This document shows, piece after piece, positions 21,842-32,479 of a DNA stretch of 64,000 nucleotides (positions are counted from its first letter, which is position 1; each line of letters starts with the position of its first letter). This stretch comes from Voacanga thouarsii (Eukaryota; Streptophyta; Magnoliopsida; Gentianales; Apocynaceae): the NCBI GenBank assembly GCA_026120185.1, contig JANUWF010002065.1, positions 144,138 through 208,137 of the forward strand, read 5' to 3'. The translations under genes and the position numbers were made by a program. Under the pieces are notes generated by a model, which made no database searches, had not been told where the DNA came from, and saw nothing but the letters and a program-made list of their open reading frames with translations.

Positions 21842-22080
21842 AGTATTATTGCCTACAAGAAGAATTGAGAATTCAGATAAAGGCATGTAATTTGACAATT
21901 TTGCCCTTGTTATAGATGCACACGGAACCTTTCCGCCAGATTCCACCACATTGAGGTGGCAGGCAATAAAAAAAATTAAAATAAATAAATTGGGAACTTA
22001 AAATTAAAATTTAAAAACAAAAAGATTTAGAATTATCTTACGGTAAGTGAAATACATTGACGACTATTTATACAAAAACT
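21842..22080 (-). repeat. Right terminal inverted repeat of the Mutator-like element
   Basis: Reverse-complement partner of 18885-19118, ending CAAAAACT at 22080. Confidence 0.85.
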
Positions 22081-22089
22081 ATATTGATA

Positions 22090-22106
22090 CCCGTGTGTTG
22101 CATGGG
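22090..22106. other. GC-rich hairpin directly beside the Mutator-like element
   Basis: CCCGTGTGTTGCATGGG can fold as a 6-bp stem (one G-T/A-C type mismatch) with a 5-base loop, in otherwise AT-rich DNA. Plant Helitrons often carry a CCCGTGC...GCACGGG hairpin near a terminus. No CTRR 3' end or 5' TC end could be tied to it, so a Helitron is only a possibility. Confidence 0.3.
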
Positions 22107-22149
22107 ATAGTTTTAATAGTTTTCTCATTCTCCTTACACCCTTCGAATC

Positions 22150-22625
22150 AAAAGATATTTACTTGAATTCCTTTATCATCAACAGAAACATTCTTCCTTT
22201 CTAATTCATCTTCAAGTTTAGACATAACAATAGTTATAACATTCTCATTGACTGAATCATATTCTTCATCAACATTAGAACTGAAGGTGTAGATATTGAT
22301 CGTATCTACAACAATAAACTATGAAGGAAATCAAATTCGACATTAATTCTCGCTAAAAAAACTTAAAAATAGGAAAATATTCCTTTGACTATAATCACAG
22401 AATAGGAAAAATAAGCATGCATAACTGATCAATTCGATAAACATTACCTTATGATTTTTCTATTGATTTCAAGTTCTCTTCAAATTTCTTTTTCTTCTTA
22501 GCTGCTTAGGAAAGGAGAAGTCATCTAAGGATAGAGATTCAATAGCCTTTAAAGACTGCAAGGACCTGGTTTCAAAGTCATATTGATCAGTGTATTCTTG
22601 TTGCCCTCTCACCTTCATTTTAGGA
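22150..22625 (-). pseudogene. Coding-like islands, possible host gene debris
   Basis: Two minus-strand islands have protein-like composition in AT-rich surroundings. One is 22290-22150 (NENVITIVMSKLEDELERKN), and the other 22620-22500 (KMKVRGQQEYTDQYDFETRS, then LKAIESLSLDDF). They are rich in charged residues and free of stops over 35-45 codons. I do not recognise the family. They could be exons of one dead gene on the minus strand, possibly with 23005-23135. Confidence 0.35.
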
Positions 22626-22635
22626 TATAACTCAA

Positions 22636-22839
22636 ATGCCCCAGGTGGTCAGAAAACTTTTATATGTGGACACATATTATTCAAAGGTTATGGTTGAAGC
22701 GATGAGTAATGGAGCTTATATGGTAAATGATGTATCAAGTGGACAATTAGTCCGCAGCATGCATGGCACCATTGCAACTCTCAAAGCTCCCTATATTGTG
22801 ATGCACATAAGAAGTGACCTGTCTAATATAGAATAGAGA
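22636..22839 (+). pseudogene. Dihydropteroate synthase fragment (folate synthesis)
   Basis: A 66-codon open piece contains VDTYYSKVMVEAMSNGA, then VNDVSSGQL, MHGTIATLKAPYIVMHIRSD. In plant HPPK/DHPS, the mitochondrial bifunctional enzyme that couples p-aminobenzoate to the pterin, the matching motifs are SVDTFYSKV, GAxxxNDVSGGxxD and VPYxxMHMRGDP. Order and spacing agree. It covers only the central part of the TIM barrel, lacks both ends, and has drifted at conserved residues (SGGQLD to SSGQLV, MRGDP to IRSDL). It is either a captured fragment or the relic of a duplicated gene. Confidence 0.65.
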
Positions 22840-23004
22840 AAAATTGCAATATAGTGATGTCTAGCCCAATAATTGGACATCTGCTAGGAATTCCTACTCA
22901 GAGAATCATTACTAACCCAAGAACTGAGTTCTCAAAATAATAATAAATAAATAAATAATTGGACATTCTCATAATGTCACATGTTCCTTTTCTTGTTGGA
23001 AAAC

Positions 23005-23135
23005 AAACCTAAGAAAAGAACCAAATGCGCTTGTCCAGATTGTGCATAATAGCTCATTTGTTCCTGAAGACTAACAAAGATGTCATATTCCTTGCCATTA
23101 GACACAACTTCTTCTGCAAATCCACTGTCATCCCT
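23005..23135 (-). pseudogene. Coding-like island, unknown
   Basis: A minus-strand reading gives SGFAEEVVSNGKEYDIFVSL followed by QEQMSYYAQSGQAH without a stop. The composition is that of a globular plant protein. I do not recognise the family. The stretch 23140-23555 between this and the RRM exon shows nothing clear. Confidence 0.3.
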
Positions 23136-23559
23136 GATTAATCGAGGAGGATAACAATATGCATATGTCCTGGATTAGGATATGGCATTGACTGATGAAA
23201 TTGGTGGCCAGTTTGCACACAGAATCATCAGGCATTTACTGTTTAGGCCTAGGAAAATTGGATCCAAGTAAAACAATGTTTTGTTCACCAAGGGCACATT
23301 ATTGCAGATTAAAGCAAAGTAGTCATCATGCAAACTACAAAGGACTAAAGCAAAATAGCCATCTCCAGTATTGTGATATTGCTCTGAATGTTTATCTATT
23401 TTCAAAATTTCACAACAAATTTTTAGGAGACAAATAGTTCTCAATAGCTTCTACTTCCCCTTCTCTCATCTCCTTTATATTTTTTCTCTTGCATGTTGCT
23501 CCTCATAAGCATGAAAGAACTTTGTTATACTCATATGGCCAAGAACTAACTACTCTATT

Positions 23560-23759
23560 TTAAGCCTCTACTTCAGCCTTCCGCATGAGATCATCTGCAT
23601 TTTCTGCTTCATATTCTTTTTCACCTTCTCGCTCCTCAGCCATCCTTTTTCTATGCAATTCCTTTGCCGCCTGCATTGCAGCCCAATGCTCTACTTGAAA
23701 CCTCTGCATTTTCTCTTCTTGTTGCTGTCTCTCGAATCATGTGTTAACATCCGTCCAAA
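23560..23759 (-). pseudogene. RRM-protein pseudogene, last exon
   Basis: Reading minus from 23759, the exon gives WTDVNT, a stop, then FERQQQEEKMQRF, HWAAMQAAKELHRKRMAEER and a stop at 23560-23562. Plant RRM proteins related to the N-terminus of cyclophilin E (ATE1-like) end with IWADADTWFERQQQEEEM...AAMQAAEELHRKxxAEE, so this is their C-terminal exon. The Trp codon of DTWFE has become TGA (23737-23739). The acceptor dinucleotide expected before TTTGG is AA instead of AG. Both changes are G to A on the coding strand. Confidence 0.8.
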
Positions 23760-26700
23760 TTGATGAAAATCAACACGTCAGCTCCCAAGCCACAATCAAA
23801 CATTCATCTTTAAAAAGGGGAGGGGTAAGGACCAATACCACAAACAAAATTCAACTTAAGTCTTTTTTAAAAAAAAAAAGGTAAGCAAAGTCTCTTATGC
23901 CATTGGCACATATCAAACATGAATAGATAAAAACTACATTGCTCGCTTGCCCTATAAAATTTAGAAATATATGGGTATACATGTTGACCAGGATGTAAGA
24001 AAGGTTCTTTTTTAAGTTACAAGAATGAAAACAATTCTCAAAAGAAAATTTGCAGGTTTATCTCCAAAAATGCTTCATGGAAACGATACAATGCTATTCA
24101 ATCCTTCAGTGCATCACTGCATCATCAATGCATTGTGCAGCGGTAATAAAAGATTCTAGACAAGAGGACTGCATGTATGTGTAATAGATGGATAAAAACC
24201 AAGGAATATGCCTTTTCAGTGATATCTCTGCAATTCAAAAATTTCTTCCAATTGGTGAGGCGTGATCCAGCAATACCAGAGCTCCTCGTTGTCGCCACTG
24301 GAGTCTAAGTGTAAGACTCCCTCTAATAATATATCCACACAGAAGATACTCAAAACCCCAAACACCGTCTCTGTGCTAGCAAAGAAGAATGGCGGCTAGG
24401 GTAAAAACCACAGAGAAGAAGAAGGAGAGAGTCGTGTGTTTTTTTTTAGAGTGCACAATTTTTCTCTGTCTCTAAAATATAAAAAAAAAAAACCCGGCCT
24501 CTTCTAAGGAAAAATCCCAGTGAAACATGCTGATACAACCTTTGTGAATTCTAATCAAATTAGAATTCATTAAATTGTAATTGGAACCTTCAAGTTCTCA
24601 TAATTATAATTTGACCCATAAATTATAACTAATTATAATTTAGCCCAAATAACTTCTACTTCTCACAATTAACCCTACAATGTTATTATGTAACATCTCG
24701 AGTATATAATCCTCTATTATGTATGACCTATTACGTTTTCCAGTCTATTGGTAGCGAATATGAATTAATTCAAACGTTTTTTAGATTAATAATCTTTAAT
24801 AACTTAAAATTAATCTATTAATTCTAAACAGGATTAGTTTATTAATTCATCAATTAATAAACCCATATTCAATAGATCATGAGCAGTATCTAGCAGCACA
24901 TCATGACCACCCAAGAGTTTAGGAAGTCAAGTGGCTTAATATGAACCCTTCAATAATAAACAACAATGCAATAAATTCTTTTTACCATATAGTATCTCAT
25001 TCAATTTGGAGTACAAAATTAGTTCCAACTCTCTCCAGAACAAATCTTAATTCTGGCCCAAATATATTAGATCAATTGGAACTGTTTCCAATATACAATA
25101 ACATTGGCTAAGGATTTCACGAGTAGTAATTCCAACAAGTGGCCGTGAGATATTCGCTCCTACTATTAGGAGTTGTGAATCCTTTATTGACCCTCTTAAG
25201 TACTTTCATTTACCTCATATTATACCCAATATCCATCTCATAGGAAGCCCTCGATTTGGCTCCAAAATTTGAAATCAAACTACAATGCTCAACAAACAAA
25301 GTACCTTAGAGATCTCAAGACTAAGGATATATACTTGCACGTTTGCTATAGCAAGATTCTATTACTGGTACTACATAGTTATCCATTTGATTATCTTATA
25401 GTCAGGTTATCCAATGTACTTGTTCTATTAACAAACATCCACGTATTAACTTTGAGTATCTCAATACTCACGGATATGAGAACTACCGTCTAATCAGATC
25501 AGGAAGTCTAACACATACTAGTTTTAACGCATTAATGATGTCCTATCTCATTAATACTACGACTAGGGATAATTTAAGTACTAATACTATATAGTATAGT
25601 AAGAATCTCACATTATAATCTCTATCATAATTTTCTTAACACAGTGTTGTACTAGGGACTTTATCTAACAGTTATTTTACATGAAAGTAAAGAAAACAAG
25701 CTGAAAGATAAATGATACCTTGTATTATAAAGCAAATGTGTCATATACAAAGTATAAATGATTGTTTCTAGGGCACAACACTAACATCCTCTTCCTCTCT
25801 TTATTTAATCGCATATAAACATGGTTTGCTCAATCAAGTATTCTTTACTTAAAACCCTTATCCCATAGAAGCTAAGCTGCACTTCTCTTTATCTTGGTTC
25901 ACTTGCAATATCTATGACACAAAATTAAGAGTAGGCTTCTCTGGACAAACACTACTACAGATTTTTCAGTCTCTTGAAGATTAAAAAAAAAAAAAATCAC
26001 AAAGAAATGATTGGAGGCAGAAAGTGCTCCATCTCTCAAATGTCTCCCTTCCATGGAGTTCAACATAGGTAACCTAACCCCCTTAAACTCTTCATAATTT
26101 TCAAATTAAGTCTCAATATCTTCTAGTTAATGTACACATTCTACAGAATTTGCAATATCTTTCTATATATAAATTTTAGAAATTATAAAACACACAGATA
26201 TTTTATGCGAATATTCTGTTCCTCAATAATGCTTGTTAAATTTAACCAAAAATAAATAAATAAATGGGAAACTACTTAGTAGTTAGCACATCCCAGAGGC
26301 CATCTATATGTTTCGTTTAGAATGTCATTGTCTGTATCCATAGAGTAATATGTGCATATGATGGAATTTTGAATAGATAATTTGATTTTCACTCAATCCT
26401 AAAACCAAAAATATATTGGAATTTCTTTTCTTCTTCTAACTCCTCAACAATTTTCACCTCATAAAACCCTAATGTGCAATAATTGCACAATCCCACGCTA
26501 GAGGAGATTACCTTTTTTCTTCAACTATAGGGCTGGACATGCACAACTTTTAGTGAAAATCTCTTTCTAAAACAAAAGAATTCGAAAACAAACACCAGTG
26601 CCCAAAACTAAAACTTTCTTTTTTCTTATGTTTTACATAGATCCCATTTTTCTTCATAAATTTGAAAACCCATGTTTTTCCAACTTACTTTATTAATCGC

Positions 26701-26825
26701 AAAACCCTTTAAGATCAAGCACCACTAATCGACCCTATTAACAAAAATTTTCATTAATTAAGCATTTCAAAAATTCAAACCCAAAAAGTGAGCGACAATA
26801 TGGAAGCAGCGATGGTAACACTTAT
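23760..26825 (-). other. Intron of the RRM pseudogene, enlarged by a solo LTR
   Basis: Lies between the two recognisable exons, in the order expected. It is AT-rich. About 1.42 kb (24220-25641) is the solo LTR. The flanks 23760-24219 and 25647-26825 show no coding signal. Confidence 0.65.
24220..25641 (-). mobile_element. Solo LTR, 1.4-kb family, copy 1
   Basis: On the minus strand it begins TGTTAAGAAAATTATG and ends GAATTGCAGAGATATCA. CAGTG occurs at 24217-24221 and 25642-25646, a probable 5-bp target duplication that overlaps the last two bases of the LTR as drawn. The sequence aligns with 59523-63504 (copy 2) over its whole length, for example AGTCTATTGGTAGC and CATCTTGACCACCCAA-type stretches. 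There is no coding frame. It is an LTR or LARD-type unit; the superfamily was not resolved, and the TGTTA start would fit Copia. Confidence 0.7.
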
Positions 26826-26994
26826 TGGGCTAGGCGGCCCAACCCTATGCACCACCCTTAATCTGCTTAGGGAAGGCATGACTAACAGTGAGAACACGAC
26901 CATTGAATTCGATCCCATCCATGTTGTCCATGGCAGCAAAAGCATCATCCTTGTCGAGAAAAGTAACAAAGCCAAAGGATTGGTGCTTCTGAGT
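26826..26994 (-). pseudogene. RRM-protein pseudogene, RNA-binding domain exon
   Basis: Begins after a good acceptor (CAACAG|ACTCAG at 26995). It encodes TQKHQSFGFVTFLDKDDAF, AMDNMDGIEFNGRVLTVS, then KQIKGG. KHxSFGFVTF is the RNP1 motif, and the rest is the second half of an RRM fold, as in ATE1-like plant proteins. The following GW-AA-P stretch has two in-frame TAG codons (26845-26847 and 26830-26832) where relatives have Gln, and the donor GTAAGT is ATAAGT (825-820 in the 26-kb range). All four lesions seen in this gene, plus the acceptor change, are C-to-T or G-to-A. Exon 1 (first half of the RRM) was not found. Confidence 0.85.
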
Positions 26995-27139
26995 CTGTTG
27001 AGGTTGACAATATTTGCAAGAAAATTTCATCAAAAAAAAAAAAATTATACCTAATTTGCATCCAAGATAAAAAAAATCAATACTCATCAATTCTCTCGGC
27101 TTTTGAGCATTATACGAGCATTATACTCATCAGAAATCT

Positions 27140-27420
27140 TCCTCTATTTCATCTCCTTTGGATGCCTTGTCTTCTGGAAGATTAAATTCTTTAGATGGGA
27201 TGATATCTATGAAGTTTAATTGGAGAGATATTGGAGGGAATTTGGAGGATGGGCGCAATGTGGTGAGGATAAGGGATGAATTTCACAGGGAGACAAATCC
27301 GAATAGCCAATGATGGATTCTACAAAGAAGAACAGGGGAGATGTTGGGAGATGTTAGGTTTCCAAGGGGTTCTAGAAAGGAACCGTAAGAAAGTAAAGAT
27401 GGTGTGGAGGGCCAAATGTT
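27140..27420 (+). pseudogene. Coding-like island, unknown
   Basis: One plus-strand frame stays nearly open for about 95 codons, with a single TGA at about 27312 and a stop near 27389. It includes ISMKFNWRDIGGNLEDGRN and VVRIRDEFHRETNPNS. I do not recognise the family. It may be another piece of host gene. Confidence 0.3.
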
Positions 27421-29199
27421 AAAAAAAGAATAGAGGCTAATGGAGTTGTTAAACATGCCATATGTCATAATTCTAGGCGCCACGTGGCAACAGAGGACAA
27501 TATCAGGTGTCACACTCACAACCTTCTGCAGCTATAAATATATATATATATATAAGTTTCTACAACACTTCCAATTTAAGATGTATAAGTTTTGACTTAC
27601 CATAGGGCCTATTACTAACTTCTCTATATTAATAAGGATAATGTGAGAAATTATTTATAGTAAAATGTCTATTAAATCTTTCTACCAATTTGACTTAAAT
27701 TTGCCATTTTATAATCAATTTAAATTATAATTGCATATTAAGAAAAATGTTAAATGGTGACACCTAAATTGAATATGGTAAAACTATTGAATTGAATGGT
27801 AACATTTCAAACCTACCAACTTTTAATAAAATTTATCATCATGATCAAGCTACTTATTATAAAATTTATTGAAGTCATCAATATAATAGTTGAATTTACT
27901 TGTCACATTTAGAAAAAAAAACACAGATTAAGAAGTTCTAAAATGTACAAACTTTTGAAATAAAATGACTAAACTAATCTTCTTGATTCTCTAAAACATC
28001 ATGAAAAACAATTAATGCCAAGTTTAAGTACGAATGTCAATTTGAGTTTATGAGTCAACCATAGCAAAACCTAAGCGTGGCTGGCTCAAACTTACAAATG
28101 TAAAGCCCAAACTCGACTCAAATATACAATACGAATTTGGGCCGACTTGAAATATTTTTTTTTCAAATCGTAATTTTCATAGCATTAAAATACTGGTAAT
28201 TAAATTGTAATTTTACATAAACAATATAACAACTTTACAAAATTATTAATGCTATTATATTAAAAATAACATGTAAAAACCTTTAAGATCATATTTTAGA
28301 GTTCAAAGAAATATCGGTACAAAAAATTTCAATAGGGAAGTAATAAATTTATAGTGTTTATTTATATAATCAATTTCAGAGTTTTTCTTAATGTTGAAAA
28401 GATCAAACTTTAACTATTATCATAATGGTAGCTATACATTTTAATTAGTTTCGTTTTACAGTTATACATTAGTGTATTATTTTATGATTAATAATTAAAT
28501 TAAGTTAATATTAAATTAAAAATAAATATAGAATTCTTAATGTTTCAAAATAAAAGTTAATTATACCATTAATATTACAAACGAATAATTCAAATTGAAA
28601 CTCATTGCTTTTATGCAAAAGATGATCAACTCTTAAGTGATTTCTAAATAGTTGAATTGCAATTTGTCGTTGAACAATTAAATTAAAAAAATTAATAAGA
28701 ATGATTAATAAAGTGAATATGCATGTTTCGTTTAATATCATTTTTTTTATTATATTAAAATTTGTAAAGATTGAAAAAAATGTTGGCAATGGTTTTGTGA
28801 TTATTTTTTCAAGTAACAATATATTTTCAATTTTATGTATTTAACAAAAAACAAATGTTTTTAATTATCATGTTACCATTATGAATTGAATTGAAAGAAA
28901 GTAGAATGTTTAGATATACTCTAGCATTTAGATAGTACAAATGCAAAAGCTTTATAAAAAAAATGTATAATTAATAAATAATAAGCCATTATTAAAAAAA
29001 TATTGATATATAAATATATTTTACACGAAAATTATAATTATAACCTAAGTTATTTGGTTATTTGTGTTTATTATATTATTTTTGTTGAGTTGGGTTTTAA
29101 TTGTATTTCTTCAATTATTTATTCTACCTTAATGATTTCAAGAGATAGTGTTAAAGTTAAATTTAATGTTTGCCATCGTCAATTAACCGAATAGGGAGG
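27421..29199. other. AT-rich stretch with no recognised feature
   Basis: Contains a TA microsatellite at about 27537-27554. The rest has long A and T runs and no open frame with a familiar motif. The reading frames of about 100 codons here are low-complexity. Confidence 0.6.
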
Positions 29200-29741
29200 T
29201 TGTGAATTAGGGTTAAATAACCAAAGAACTTATGAAATTGACTTCCGGATGATTTAGGTTTGTGAGTGGTAATTAATGCTTCCTTGATCTTGGTTAATTA
29301 GGTAGAGATACCAATTAGTTGAGATTAGGGACTAGGGATCTCATAACTCAAGAGAGAGTAAGATTAACTTTTGACTCACACCACTGCCTAGAATTAGAAT
29401 TTATAGATCCAATGGGTACTAATCTTTTAGGCCTCTAATGGAGGAATTTCTTGTGTTACATGGCCTTTATCTCTTTTCTTGATGAACTTGTGTAAGAATT
29501 TAATAAGTCTCCTAGTGTAGTTAATTAATTGTATTTCACATTTTTATTTGGCTAAACAATAAAAAAGGAAATAAGTAGAGATAATTGTCACATTCCCTAA
29601 GGTTCTTCGATACTACACGATAGGTGTACTTGTTTATATGTGTATGTTGTTTGATTTGACTTGATATTTATAAAAATTATGTGATTGTAGGGTATTATTA
29701 TTTAATTTAATTATACACACTCACAACGTACGAATCAAGTT

Positions 29742-29760
29742 TTTGACATTGTATTCAGGA
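29742..29760 (+). other. Decayed primer binding site of the outer Athila/Tat-like element
   Basis: TTTTGACATTGTATTCAGGA, where Athila-type elements have TTTTGGCGCCGTTGCCGGGGA (tRNA-Asp-type primer site). The changes are mostly G-to-A and C-to-T. The preceding GAATCAAG matches the usual LTR edge context. Confidence 0.55.
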
Positions 29761-30377
29761 ACTGATTATGGAAATATTCGAAAAACTTTGATTCTTACTG
29801 ATTTATCCTTGTAATTATGTCTATATTTGTATATAGCACTAACTTGATAGTGAATAATTGTTTGTATATTTGTTGTGATTTTGTTTATTTTGGCCAAAAT
29901 TGTACTTGAAAATTCTTTATTTATTTTTTTGTGTAAAATTATTCTATTAGACTGTGAGTGCTTTCATTGATTTATTTATTTATAGCTTATTCTTTGAATG
30001 ATTGAGGATGATTATGGATAATTTGTTGAATTGAGAGAAATTGGGTATATTTAATAGTGATGAATTAGTTATGTTGAATATGGAAATTGATTGGCGTTAT
30101 GGAAACGAGGTTTACTGTGCTTGTAAATAGGATTTTTGAATATGGACAATTGGATATGATTTATGGTGTATAGTTTTGGCGTATGGATTGGTCTTTTGGA
30201 ATTTTCTTTGAAATATACTTAAATTTTTGTTCAATTTTTATAGATTGAGGAATTATTGTTCTTCATTGATTTTGATTTGGGATTGCGATGTTGGTTGGAC
30301 ATATTGCTATGGATAATGATTCATGGAAATGTATATGGTTATTGGAGGATAAAAATTAAGAGGGCTATCATAATGAT

Positions 30378-30764
30378 TTGATCAATAATGTCCATGAAGC
30401 TTATGAGCTAAATTTTAAGTGCAATGTGGAGCGGGTTGGTCAATTAAGATCACCTTATTATCTTCCAGCATTCACTTCACTTAATGAACCCCATTCCATT
30501 TCTCATACTAGGTTGTTACTTGAACCTCTTCTTGAACAAATTGTCACCTCAGCTATTTCACATTTTGAAGAGATGAAGGCACTACTAAGGTATCAAGAAG
30601 TATTAAGCTATGATCTAGGGAATGAGATTGGGAAACTTACTCAGAGTCTTGAAGAATATATTTCCCAAGTTGTTGAGGCAATAATACTGATAAGCGGAAA
30701 AGAATTGGCAAGCCCTGTAATGCTAGCGAACAATGATATTGAAGAAAGAACAGACGAAGAGTAA
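30378..30764 (+). pseudogene. Gag-like open frame of the outer Athila/Tat-like element
   Basis: A 128-codon open frame with acidic C-terminus (NDIEERTDEE) and a predicted helical middle (HFEEMKALLRYQEVLSY). Its place between primer site and protease argues for a gag or gag-protease linker remnant. I do not recognise a conserved gag motif in it; the classical capsid phrase is missing. The leader 29761-30377 is non-coding. Confidence 0.5.
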
Positions 30765-30929
30765 GAGCAAAAATTTGAACTTCCTGCAGCACTATGTAAG
30801 GGAACAGAGGAGGCACCATCTATATCTGAGAAAGTTGAAGCATAAAGTAGAAACATTCTCTCCCTGTTCCATATCCAGATAGATTGAAGAAGGAGAAAAT
30901 TGATGAATAGTTCAAAAAGTTATTGGAGC

Positions 30930-31441
30930 TATTCAAGTAGTTGCAAATAAATCTTCCACTTGTTAAAGCTTTGACACAAATGATCAAATATGCTAAATTC
31001 TTAAAAGATATCATGTCCAACAAAAGGAAACTAGAAGAGTTTTCTACTGTAATGTTAAATGAAGAATGTTTTGCCATCTTCCAATGCAAAAAAAATAAAA
31101 AAAAAGCTATTATAAAAATTAAAAGATCTAAGGAGTTTCTTTATCCTTTGTGTGATTGGTTGTGTTACTTTTGGCACTGCATTAGTATATTTAGGGGTAA
31201 GCATAAATTTGTTCCTATATAACACTTTTTAAATTTGTTACTATATAACACTTTTTGTAAGTTAGGCATAGGTGAACCAATGCCTACTAGGATAAGTGTC
31301 GAATTAATAGACAAATCGATTAAATATCCTAAAGGGATTGAGGAGGATGTGCTTTTTAAGGTTGAAATTTTCATTTTTTTAGTTAATTTTGTTATTCTTG
31401 ATATGGATGAGGATTCTAAGGTTCCATTAATTCTAGGTAAG
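30930..31441 (+). pseudogene. Athila/Tat protease, first part, catalytic site lost
   Basis: In pieces: LPLVKALTQMIKYAKFLKDI, MSNKRKLEEFSTVMLNEEC, then ALVYLGVSINL, KLGIGEPMPTRISVELIDKS, and DMDEDSKVPLILGK. Athila/Tat proteases have ALCDLGASINLMP at the active site. Here the catalytic Asp codon is TAT (Tyr, 31188-31190) and Ala is Val. Frameshifts separate the pieces. The reading stops at the insertion of the nested Ty3/Gypsy LTR and resumes at 57591. Confidence 0.85.
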
Positions 31442-32402
31442 TGATATGATCTTGAGTGGTTGTTTTGATAGGACAATAGGCAAAATCTCAGCTCATATGA
31501 TAAAACCAAAACAGTGGAATTTTGTGGCTAAATGGAGGAAAAATAACTATCTATCTACACTTTAGCAAACCTTTGAAGAACAAAACATCAAAGACTCACA
31601 ATAATAGTAGCAAGATCAACTATAGACTCACCTAAATATCCTTGAAGTAACAAAGGAAATCAAGAATAAAAAAGTAGAACATTGACACCCAAATAATGGA
31701 ATTTAAGATAAACTTTAGAAGAACAAAGTAACTAAGACCCAATCAAGAGAAACCACATTAGATTATCCACAAAATTTAGAAACTTGTTCAAATGGAGGAC
31801 TAAATCCCAAGCATGGTCTTGAACAAAATGAACAAAGAGGCAAAGACTTCTCAAAGCTCTCTTTCACATTTTGAATAAAAGTAGGTAGTTCGTCTTGTTA
31901 AATCACAAAAAAGATATATTTGTACTGCTCTAACCCTAACTAAATAATTACTAAGGCCCCAAGACAAATTAAGGGCTTAAAAGGTCTTTACAAGATGTTT
32001 TAAATAGAGAAAAATTACAGGAAACATAAAAAATCAGCAAAACAGGGCCTAGGCCCTTACAAGGGCCAACGCCGGTTTCGGCACTAGGGTCGGCGCTGGC
32101 TTTACACTGAAGGCTAATAGTATGCGGCTGGTGCCAGCTCGGTGTTAGTTCATACGGCTTCAGTGTTTTCTTCCTCTTTTAGCGTAAACTTGAGTTATTG
32201 TTGGGGTTCTTTTTGGATAACCATCAAATTGAGCTCCTAGCTATCTTCACTATCCTTCCAAATCTTTTTCATCCTCAAACATGGTTGTAGGAATAATTAG
32301 ATATCTCCTTGGAACATCTTGGCCATTGATCTTGTCATTAGTCCTTACAAGGTCATTCCCCTTTCTTAAGATTGAGCTAATTGGCTAGCTTGATTCCCAT
32401 TA
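31442..32402 (-). repeat. 3' LTR of the nested Ty3/Gypsy element
   Basis: Aligns end to end with 56614-57585. It starts TGATATGATCTTGAGTGG and ends GATTCCCATTA on the plus strand. The terminal CA has become TA. A CpG-rich islet lies at 32050-32170. The adjacent polypurine tract is 32403-32416 (minus strand TAAGAATGGGGAGA). Confidence 0.9.
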
Positions 32403-32479
32403 TCTCCCCATTCTTAAAGTTGATTCTTCTATGAATCATCACCTACATAAAAAAGAGTTAAGTCACTAACGTTAAACAA

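Larger units (their letters stand above)
18885..22080. mobile_element. Mutator-like element carrying host gene fragments (Pack-MULE type)
   Basis: The terminal inverted repeats are about 235 bp: 18885-19118 and 21842-22080. The right one, reversed, matches the left through ATGTATTT, CGTAAGATA, GGGCAAAATTGTCAAAT and CTTCTTGTAGGCAATAATAC. Long TIRs of the type GGCAAATTTGCATAAAT are typical of plant Mutator-like elements. There is no transposase frame. A 9-bp target duplication is only weakly supported (TATATTTTC against TATATTGAT, 6 of 9). The interior holds fragments of two unrelated plant genes in opposite orientations, which defines a Pack-MULE. Confidence 0.8.

Noticed and set aside
18885..22080. 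Reading the long inverted repeat as a fold-back element or hAT
   Set aside because: No 8-bp duplication and no hAT ends; long TIRs of GGCAAATTTGCATAAAT type and gene capture fit Mutator-like elements better.
28511..28819. Minus-strand open frame of about 100 codons
   Set aside because: Ile/Phe/Asn-rich and in AT-rich DNA; expected by chance.
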